49,465 nucleotides of DNA, taken from contig MNCI01009672.1 in NCBI GenBank assembly GCA_015680685.1, forward strand, positions 42,753 to 92,217. Reading direction: 5' to 3'. The position numbers and the translations under genes are program-made. Shown here piece by piece: positions 1 to 8,599 of this stretch. This DNA is from Gnetum montanum (lineage: Eukaryota; Streptophyta; Gnetopsida; Gnetales; Gnetaceae). The notes under the pieces are model-generated. The model saw only the letters and a list, made by a program, of their open reading frames with translations. It was not told the origin of the DNA and ran no database searches. The stretch's first letter is position 1. Every line of letters starts with the position of its first letter.

Positions 1-514
1 ATCAGCCATACCACAACCTAGCCAATGAACCTACACCGAAGCAAGGTATTATTTACTTAATGATTCAATTACCCTTGCTAATATATGATTGTGTTGTGTG
101 TGCAAATGGCAATCATACAATAATGGAATGGATCTAGAGCAAATACTTGGAATGGAGCAACGCTGAAGCAGCTATGCAAGGAGCAGAATTGATAATGCGC
201 TTACGGATGGACAATGGAAGGCGCAATCTAGGTGTTGGCAGCAGCAAGAATTTTCTCTCTTCTTCTCTTCTATTCTCTCTCCTCTTTTCTCTCAACTGCC
301 GAATGTAGCCTAATGTCATTGTAATAAGGTGTTCACCTTTTTTGTCTCGAACACTAGTTTGTTAAGTCTTGTAATAATGAATCGTTCACATGTCATTCCA
401 TTAGTTCCATTCCCCTCAATAATCCCATACCTACCTGATATCATTGTAAGGAACTCGAGGACAAGTTTTCATTCAGTCATGGGGGTATGATGAGATGCAG
501 ATTGCACAAGCCGC

Positions 515-580
515 GATATCACGTCTTTCCCTGCGATATCGCGTATGTGATATCACGGTCCGCCACCATATCTATAAATA
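515..580 (+). promoter_or_regulatory. L1 core promoter: GATATC motifs and TATA box
   Basis: Three GATATC palindromes (515-520, 535-540, 549-554), mostly embedded in GCGATATC(A/G)CG, precede TATAAATA at 573-580. The same arrangement, with more copies, occurs in inverted orientation in L3. The regulatory role is inferred from position only. Confidence 0.5.
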
Positions 581-835
581 AGAGGTGGCACTCCCCTCAT
601 TTCTCATCCTAGGCATAAAGTAGCGAAGCTCTGGCGGATTAATCACCCCAGAGATAGAATATTTTCCATGTGCCTGCAGTAGGAGTCCCCCAAGTGAATG
701 GTTCTTTATTCGAGCAGCTTTGTACCTGAATGCAAGTTGTGTATGGCAATAAAGATGAACTTTGTGGATAAACCTTGCAGTGCATGGATAGGTTTAATTA
801 ATGTTATTTACTACTTTCCTAGTAACGCAGAATGA

Positions 836-1015
836 GTACGACTTGGTTACGAGCGTTGACGAACGTGTACGGCTAGCCAAGGAATCAGCTACTCATCGCA
901 AGTAGATTCTCTCAACCCTTTCCTCCTAGAACATGGGGCAAGTACGACTTGATTACGAGCATCTATGAATGTGTACAGCTAGTCAAGGAATTGGCTGCTT
1001 GTCACACTTAGGTTA
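836..1015 (+). repeat. 106-bp direct tandem duplication inside L1
   Basis: The phrase GTACGACTTG(G/A)TTACGAGC followed by a (C/A)GGCTAG(C/T)CAAGGAAT-like stretch starts at 836 and again at 942. A shorter related piece (GTACGACCGCTTCGAGCACG) occurs near 1026. L2 and L3 keep only the last piece, so the duplication is specific to L1. Confidence 0.7.
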
Positions 1016-1415
1016 GTTAAGTGCCTCAGTACGACCGCTTCGAGCACGTGCATTACGTGTGGTGATCCCAGTAACGATTAGCATTTGGTAGCCACAATTG
1101 CACAGTTCAGGGTGTATACGGTAAGTGGGAATGGATGCTGATGCTAGGACATAGTGTTGTAGTTAGAGTTAGTTAGTTCCTCAACCCTTTACCTCTTAGC
1201 ATAGGAGAAAACCGAAAAATACCAAAAAAATCATATACCTCAGACTTGCTTAACCATACACCGTGACACATACAAGCAAGCCTAGGAAGACAACAAACGA
1301 TTAACCCCAAGCGTTCCTTATGGCGTTAAGGCATTTAGTCTGTGGAGTTCGACCGGATCGCGCATGCTACGCTTGTTTCATATGGTTGAGTGTAGGGGTA
1401 CCTCGCCACTCATCA

Positions 1416-1538
1416 GTGTGCAATGTATTCTTGTTTATTATTTTCTTAACTAACCCTAATCGTTTGTTCCAACAATGTGAATGATTTTCTATGTTCTAGT
1501 TAGCGCAAAAATAACTAAGTCCCCAACAATGTCACCAA
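1416..1538. other. 123-bp spacer between head-to-head LTRs
   Basis: The spacer separates the CA terminus of L1 from the inverted terminus of L2. Its right end (1519-1538), read on the minus strand, is TTGGTGACATTGTTGGGGAC directly after the L2 terminus. This resembles the TTGGCGACTC..GGGGAC primer-binding region seen in plant Ty3/gypsy elements. The side next to L1 has no such site. Confidence 0.6.
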
Positions 1539-2345
1539 TGATGAGTGGCGAGGTACCCCTACACTCAACCATACTAATACGAGCATTTCATGCATGTTCC
1601 AGTTGAATTCCAAGGACTAAGTGCTTATGCGTCCTTGTGGAGGTTGGTTGATTGTTGTCTTCCCAAGCTTACCTATATGCCATGATTATATGGTTAAGTA
1701 AGCTTAAGGCATATGATTTTTATAGCTTTTATGTTTTTATGTTCTACACTATTAGGGAAGGAGAGAGGTAACTAAGTGACTAATTTAACTTAACTACTCA
1801 TCAACTAAGTTCTAACTAATCCTAACACTAGCATCCATTCCCACATGTTGTACACATCATGAACTAGTGCAACACTACTAGGATTACCAAACGCTAATTG
1901 TTACTAGGTTACCAAGTGTTACACACATGCTCGAAGTGGTCATGCTTATGTAATTTAACAATTTTTTTAATTAATCAAAATGAATTGTTGTGCTAATAAC
2001 ATAAATATAAAGTGCATAAAATAAAATAAATGCATAAGAAAATAAAATAAAAGAAATGCATAAGAAAACAAATCTCAAGTGCTAGAAGGATGAATCAAAG
2101 AACTCATCTTTATTGCCGTACACAAGGTGTCCTCAGGTACACAATGCTCGAATAAAGATCTGTCCACACTTAGACCTTCTATTGTAGGCACTTGGAAAAT
2201 CCTCTAACTTTCAAATAGACTACAAGAGTTTTGCTACTTAACTACTAAAAAGACTTTCTTCCCAATTGTGCACTTGGGCACTATATTTATAGGCTTGGGA
2301 GCAACTACTCTAATAATTAGAGTAATCGCTCTAATTAGAATTCCT
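1539..2345 (-). mobile_element. LTR L2 (3' part), minus orientation, with PBS
   Basis: On the minus strand this reads like the 3' two thirds of L1 and L3, starting near a TATA box (complement of 2284-2291) and ending ..CACTCATCA at 1539. It is followed at once by a primer-site-like sequence (1519-1538), so it behaves as a 5' LTR whose internal region would extend leftward. Only about 120 bp of such interior remain before L1. Homology to L3 fades beyond about 2345. It is more diverged and less CpG-rich than L1 and L3. Confidence 0.7.
2284..2339 (-). promoter_or_regulatory. L2 TATA box with upstream palindromes
   Basis: TATAAATA on the minus strand (2284-2291) is preceded by a perfect palindrome with 8-bp arms around one base (2307-2323, ACTCTAAT-A-ATTAGAGT) and by TCTAATTAGA (2330-2339). 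The sequences are unrelated to those at the same place in L1/L3 and L4. Confidence 0.45.
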
Positions 2346-2738
2346 CATAAATAATGAATATACTAATTGCGCAATACAAATAGCAATGAAGATAAATACC
2401 AAAGTCTCCTATAATGTCTTACTTTAAGCACATTAGACTTAGAGGAGATATTACAATTGTAAATTTGATTGATTTGTTCCAAATTTTACCAAGAACACTT
2501 GGTAATTTTTTTAAATAATTGTTTTCAAAATTCATTACATGTATATTTCTATTTTTTTAATAGATGAGAAAGGTCTACATAGAAAGTAAAATCTTAGTTT
2601 CAATTTTATTTATTTATAAGATCTTTTATTCCTTTTTTTCAAAAAATACATGGCTAAAATCATGCACACATCCTACAACTTTATAAAAATCATGCTTTCT
2701 AGATAATTTTTCTTAAGTCAAAGATTTGGTTTAAGCTT
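2346..2738. other. AT-rich intergenic stretch, nothing recognised
   Basis: This is AT-rich sequence with short A and T runs. I found no conserved reading frame, LTR terminus or repeat in it. Confidence 0.5.
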
Positions 2739-2972
2739 GGATGTAGCCACTTGAAAAGGCTACACTTTCACTCATTTATCAACCCTCTCAAGACCCTATG
2801 TAATGGGATGAGAACTATGGATTTAAGTGATTAATCTTTTTATGCATCCAAAATATCATCTAGTATGTATAAAAAGATCATTACTTGAAGCCATAGTGTT
2901 CATCCCATTAAGTAGGGTCCATAGAGGATTCATAGATGAGCAAAAGCATAGCCTTTTCAAGTGGCTACATCC
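2739..2972. repeat. Inverted repeat: 82-bp arms, 70-bp loop
   Basis: The left arm 2739-2820 (starting GGATGTAGCCACTTGAAAAG) and the reverse complement of 2891-2972 align end to end without gaps. By my count about 14 of 82 positions differ. The outermost 24 bases are identical. The short open frame at 2827-3009 falls across the right arm and is probably meaningless. It could be a foldback MITE, or an inverted duplication able to form a long hairpin RNA. No target-site duplication was evident. Confidence 0.75.
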
Positions 2973-5404
2973 AAATAGAGAACTTAGAGAAGAACATCTT
3001 ACACTTTGACTATACACCAAAATAAGATGTTAGATACGAAGACATAAGAATAGAAAATAAATAAGGAAACATGTCTAGAATCCTTAAAAAGAAAACACCT
3101 TCTAGTCTAGCTAAAGATATGCCTCCAAATGATAGAAAAATGATTATCATCAATGTTAAATGTGCTACCAAATAAAAAATTAAATCATTAAAGATGATAA
3201 ATGGAAAACTTATGGTGTATATCCAAGGAAATGTGTGATCCATTTTCTGAATGATTATCCATGAGTTTAGTCATGGGGGAGATGCCCCTTCTTGAATCAA
3301 GAACTAATAAGTGCATTTTCACTTTTTCTTTTTTTTTTTTTCTTTTTTTTAACAATTTCTTATCATTTTCCTATTTCTTAAAAAAATTTCCAATTCTTAA
3401 TATGTTTTCTATTTCTTATTATTTTTCTTCTCCTTATGGGTTTCTCTTTTCTTAAGTTATTTCCTTTATTGAGTTATTTCTTTATGTTTTATGAATGTCT
3501 GCTATGTTTTTGTTAATAATATTTCCAATCATGATGTAGAAGTCGACACCATGTATTGGGTCTTTGTCATATGCTATCAAGTCAATTGGATAAATAATTG
3601 TGTAATGCAATGAGACCACATCATCCGTCCCTCCAGTTTCTTTAAATAAGGTCTTTTTCATGAAAATAATATGGTTCTTCTTACATGAAACTAAAAATTA
3701 ACTATTCATCATTGTGCCTTGAAGAATGAGGGAAAGACCAAGTGGGAATGGTAAAGGATGTGACCTTAAGGGGATTTTTTGGGTTCTCTTCTTGACTTCC
3801 TTCTTATGATTTATGACTGCTCATGGAACATATAATCACTCCTATTTTCAACTAATGAACAAGAAGTATGTCTTTGCATGGTCTAGTTCCCATGAAAAAG
3901 AAATCAAAAATAAGACAGAGAATGAATAAAAAAAACAATGGAAACTCAAAGCACACCTCTTAGACATAATAATGGGCTAGAAGAACTAGTTATGGGGCTG
4001 GAAAGATATGTTACCTATGTCTAAAGGCACCCCTTTAACTAAGGCCACTTCTTCCTTCCTTCTTTTCCTTTCTTCTCTTTTTGGAGTGATGTTCCTTCTT
4101 TGTGGTTGTGAATGCATGATGGTAGGTAGGAAGGAACACATTAATGTAAGACTACTATTAATGGTATGAACCTGGTATGAAACTTGGATGAATAGGTATG
4201 AAGGTCATTTTAATCACATTTGAAAGGAAAAACTATTGTAGACATGGTTAAGTACCTTAGATCCCAATCTTTGCAATCCCTTATCATCCCATTATTCACC
4301 TCACTACTACATGTAGTTATGGGCCTAATGATTTTGTATAGTATAGTGCAAAATCCTAACTATGGTAGTTGTGTGTTGCTTGAAACAAAGGCATGATCTA
4401 CATTTAACTTCTAAGGTGCCCACGGACATCTATAGAAGTAGCTATGTAAGGGCATTATGGTGGGAGCCTACTTTGGGGAGGATCCACTTTCATAACCTTT
4501 GTTGATCATGGCTTTGAACCATACCTCACATCTTCAAGAACATCATTGACAACTTCTCTGAATTTATGAATGATTTTGTGATAAACTTCACATCAGTTGA
4601 AGTTATGTTTAATGCTTTTATATTGAAATTTTCTCTAAACTCAAAATTTCTTAGCCATATTCTGAACCAAACCTTTGGTTTTAATTGTTCGATAACTTGT
4701 GCACTTCTAGAATTAAACTTATTCATCGTGGGCGCTAAGGATGTAATTTTTGAAATTTTTCTAACATCCTATTTTCAAACATTATGGTAACCAATAGTAA
4801 TAATAATCAAAATAACGTGAACAACTTGATGATTCTAGTTACCTCATAGCCTTGGAAATAGTACTTTGTCATCAACTTGTACTTAAATGAGAAATTTTTT
4901 TTAACATTTAAAGCCAACTAAGGGATTTGAAAAGGGTTAATTATTAAGGAAAATTTACCAAAACTAATGTTGATCCTTTGGTAATTGCAAGTGATGCTAA
5001 AAGTAAAGCCTAAGGTTAAAGGTCTTTTGCAAGGCAAGAAAAAGAGGCCAAGAGAAGGACAAAGGAGGATATGCCTATGGACAAATAGTAGTACATACAA
5101 GGATTAAAGCTCAAACATTATATGTTTGCTAGATCCATGGAACAATGGGAAGAAATTTTAGTTTATCCTCAAGAATGTTCTACATAAAAGAGAAACATCA
5201 ATATAATAATTAAGGTTGGAAAGATTTCCATCACTAGGGAAAACAGAAAGATTTATCTTTGGTGGATTTTTTGAAGACCTCTACAATTTTGTAAATTTTA
5301 ACATTTGTCTAGTCTTTTCATCATTTTTTAATACATCCACTCAAATAAAATTTTGAAATGTGAGCACCCCATAATTTTTGGTAATGAAACTTTGTCCATT
5401 TATA
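2973..5404. other. Decayed intergenic sequence, nothing firm
   Basis: This stretch includes a poly-T run near 3325-3350. I found no protein domain in either strand that I could name, and the open frames (for example 3010-3243, 4526-4726, 4566-4790) are short and low-complexity. The right part may include the start of LTR L4, because its true 5' end could not be placed. Confidence 0.4.
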
Positions 5405-6261
5405 TATAACTCAAGGATGAGTTTGTGGTCAGTCATTGGGGTATGATGAATTACTTGATTGTTTCATCAACGTAGCCCTGTCAATGCATCCTCATTGACG
5501 CATGGTTATATGCGTCAATGCAAATCCGTAGATGCAATGTTTATCTTTGCCTATAAATATGCAAGCACTTGCCATGTATTTAGCACCATTTAGTTAGTAG
5601 TGTAGCTAGACTATTGGAATTTTCTCCTGTAATCCTAGCAAATAATCAGTGAGTGCACATAGCATAGATTTGAGTTAATTGTACAATGTCTTATTCAAGT
5701 GGCATTGTACTTGGACACATTTCATGAATGGCAGTAAGATCAAGATTGATTCCTATCGATTACAGTGTTTTTACTTAGAATAGATTTAGTTTTAATGTAA
5801 TTTACTTTTAATATACTTAGTTAATATGTACATTTTCATGCATATTAATTAATTGGCAAAATTAGTGTGACCAATTTCAAGTGTAAACAAATATTCACTT
5901 GGTAATCCTAGTAGTGGATACATGAGTTTAGGACATGTATGACAAGTTAGAAATAGACACTCATTGCTTTTAGGCTAGCTTAGAATTTATCTTGTTGTCA
6001 TTAATTAGATTAATTAATTAATTTCTATATTATCATTCAATTAGTTTAAAAGCCGCACAACATCAATAAACATAAGCCTCACTTTGGACTAAACCATATG
6101 TGACAAAGCTACCACTAGTCCAAGTGGGAAGACAGTGATCTTCGATCAATGATTAATAATCTAGATGGCACATTAGTTCCATCCAAGGAATTCAACCAAA
6201 TTGCATGTGAACGCTTATGATTCATATGGTTGGCTATAGGAACTACTTGCTGCTCATTACA
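5405..6261 (+). mobile_element. LTR L4, diverged relative of L1-L3
   Basis: Its order of landmarks matches L1. A segment like AACTCAAGGATGAG..CAGTCATTGGGGTATGATGA (5409-5450) parallels 455-495 in L1. A TATA box follows (TATAAATA, 5552-5559), then CACTTGGTAATCCTAGTAG near 5900 parallels the GGTGATCCCAGTAACG of L1. It ends with TTCATATGGTTGGCTATAGG..CTCATTACA, matching the L1 end. GGGGAC about 25 bp after the end may be a primer-site remnant, so it may be a 5' LTR whose interior is gone. The true left boundary is unknown. Confidence 0.6.
5493..5559 (+). promoter_or_regulatory. L4 TGACGCA inverted repeat and TATA box
   Basis: CATTGACGCAT (5493-5503) and ATGCGTCAATG (5510-5520) are perfect inverted copies with a 6-bp loop, 32 bp before TATAAATA (5552-5559). 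The TGACG core is the classical binding core of plant TGA-type bZIP factors. Binding here is inference. Confidence 0.5.
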
Positions 6262-6309
6262 TTTCCATTATTCATGTAGAAGGGGACAATAATTCTTTTT
6301 TTAAAAAAA

Positions 6310-7060
6310 AAATTAGACATTTCTTCATCGTTCAAAATTTTGTTAAACAATTATGTTAGCCACAATGCTCCTATTTCTTTTAATGATTTCCAAGCTTCTC
6401 TAGGAATGTTATCAAGTCTAAGAGTTTTTCCATTTTTCATCTTGGATAAGAATGCTTTCACCTCAAGGAAAGAAAATTTGTTAAGTAAACCAAAATTTGG
6501 TTATTCTCTTTAGATGTCTTCTCTTGAAAATTCTTCAAGGAACAATTCTTAAAAATAATTTTTCCACCTATCCAAAATTTCATTACCTTATACCAAAATT
6601 CTTTATTCTACATCCTTTTTGTATTTAACATGATCAATGTCTTTACATTTCTTATTTATGAACTTTTACAATTTGTATCTAAATTTTTCTCCCTCTTTTA
6701 TTCCTAATTTCTCATAGAAATTATCAAAGGTCTTATATTTGGTTTTCCCTAGTGCTACCTTTGGTTTCTTGTTCTTTTGTATGACAACCTATTTTCTTGG
6801 TTTCCACTTTACAACCTTTCTTTAAAGCAAATGTTTTGGGTTTTTTCTATTGGATAGCATGTTGTGCTTTATTACTCTACAATCATATATCCTTTGGGAT
6901 GTATTTTTTATCTTTCATTTCACCCAATATATCCCTTCTAATTTTTTGAATGCAACTTCAACTTTCCATTTGGGCCTAGATTAAGTTTTTACAACAACCC
7001 TAATTCTAGATGACTTAATTAGCAATCATTCTCTAGATAAGATGATATTATCTTCTTTTG
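6310..7060 (-). pseudogene. RTE-clade LINE reverse transcriptase fragment
   Basis: Translation of the minus strand gives a run typical of the linker and start of the RT domain of RTE-type non-LTR retrotransposons. It shows FDNFYEKLGIKEGEKFRYKL, then KKCKDIDHVKYKKD, GNEILDRWKNYF, EVKAFLSKMKNGKTLRLDNI and PREAWKSLKEIGALWLTNIV. The K-M-K-N-G-K..D-N-I-P pattern is the start of the RT palm region. Several in-frame stops and at least one frame change interrupt it, so it is dead. RT motifs downstream of this point are missing: the fragment stops near the A/T run at 6295-6312 beside LTR L4. The most upstream part, to about 7060, is weaker. Confidence 0.75.
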
Positions 7061-8540
7061 AATTCTACAATTTTATGCATTTATTCCTTTTTTCATGTTA
7101 TCTTTGAAATTATGTATAGCTAATTTTGGCTGAGGGGCCAACTACCAATTGTAGATCAATAACACTAAATAATATGCCATTCATAATGCTTAGGGGAAGT
7201 CTACCAGTAATGCTAAATAATATTCTATTCATAAAACTGCAAGGAGAGCGTATAAATAATGCTAAATAATTCAAAAATTTGTAGCTTCTATGCTTTGTCT
7301 TTGTATTAGAATGTACAAGGAATGAAATTCAAAAACGCAAGAGTATGTATGAAAAATAAAAATCCATAGGAAGTTAGAAATATTTTGCACCCCATGATTT
7401 ATTACCAAACTTGGAATTAGTTATTGTACTCCTCATGCAATCACGACAATGTGACTAAAATTGTTATGGAATACACTGGATCTAGTAAAATTAAGACTTG
7501 GATAATTTTTAATATCGTAGATGAACTAAAATTTAACTATATATATGATAAAAATGTAACTAGTCTATATCTACATTGCTCTTATATGGAATTCAATATT
7601 CTACCTTCTTTTGGAAATAGGTATTTATAACTTCAAGGTGATACACACTTACAAATTGCAATAGTAAATCTCCAATTGATATCCTTTTTTTCTCCACATC
7701 CACGCCCTCTATGAATCCTATCATATCCTACCCTTACAAATCCTATGAAAGATAAATTAAAGTTGAAATTTTGTTAAAAGAGAAGGTCTAAATTATTAAC
7801 TTTTTTTTTGGAAATAATGAACCTTTAAAGAATAAAAAACTTAATCATCTTCAACGAAGTGTCACATGTACTAAAGCAATGTCCATTCATATGTATGTTC
7901 ATCATACATTCACATGTGTGTTTTAAAGTAATGTAATGTAACACAAACAAAAACCATGTCCTAATCAATGCCAATGCCAATGTACATTTAATCATATTGC
8001 AAATTTTTCGAAAAATCATTTAACAAACAATTCACCAATCTGCTAAATTATGTTATATTATGCATAAGCCAACATTCATCCATACAAACACCCTGGAGCA
8101 ATGAAACTCTATATCAGACACCAACCGCCAAAAGCTAATCTTTAACGTCACATCGTTTCTAAAGAAAATTACGTAAGAGAAAGTGAAAAGCACTCAATTT
8201 CTACATCAATGCTACTCGCAGACCAGACAAAACAATAACTACAATAAACTTGGCAGCTACCGTGGGAGTGATGGAACTCCATGCCGCAGACTAATCCCTT
8301 AACCCTATTTCCGTATTTCTGTTTCACAGAGAAAATTTCCCATTTGTACACTTAATCTTAGGAAGTGACATGATTCACAGCTTTCAATAAAATCAGCAAA
8401 TGTCGAAATCCACGTTTGCTGCAATTACATTTGGACGACGACGTCTTTAATGGCGGTGTCCTATTAGCCATAATCTGGACAAGAACGGTAAGGTTAAGGC
8501 GTCTCGGAATGGTGGATTGTCAGGGTAGAATTAACGGTTC
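7061..8540. other. Intergenic, upstream of the acyltransferase gene
   Basis: This is AT-rich sequence with no recognised domain or repeat family. The open frames at 7424-7630, 7825-8019 and 8169-8351 have no recognisable composition or motif. CpG frequency rises from about 8400 towards the gene. Confidence 0.4.
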
Positions 8541-8547
8541 AAATCAC

Positions 8548-8555
8548 TATAAAAA
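8548..8555 (+). promoter_or_regulatory. TATA box of the WSD-type gene
   Basis: TATAAAAA lies 45-52 bp before the in-frame ATG at 8600. This favours 8600 over the in-frame ATG at 8555, which would lie at or before the expected transcription start. Confidence 0.5.
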
Positions 8556-8599
8556 TGAGAGACGGGACGGAAGCACAAGTATGCAACTGGCATTTGAAG

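Larger units (their letters stand above)
1..1415 (+). mobile_element. LTR L1 of a gypsy-like family (left end outside window)
   Basis: This sequence is repeated in reverse orientation at 47342-48665 (L3), and its 3' two thirds again at 1539-2345 (L2). All three share one terminus, which reads ..CTCGCCACTCATCA on this strand and ends in CA as LTRs do. A TATA box (TATAAATA, 573-580) and an AATAAA-type signal near 750 give it a + transcriptional direction. Homology to L3 already exists at base 1, so the 5' end lies outside the window. It carries an internal 106-bp direct duplication that L3 lacks. No primer-binding site follows base 1415, so it is either a 3' LTR or a 5' LTR that has lost its interior. 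It is comparatively rich in CpG, which suggests it is younger than most repeats here. Confidence 0.75.
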
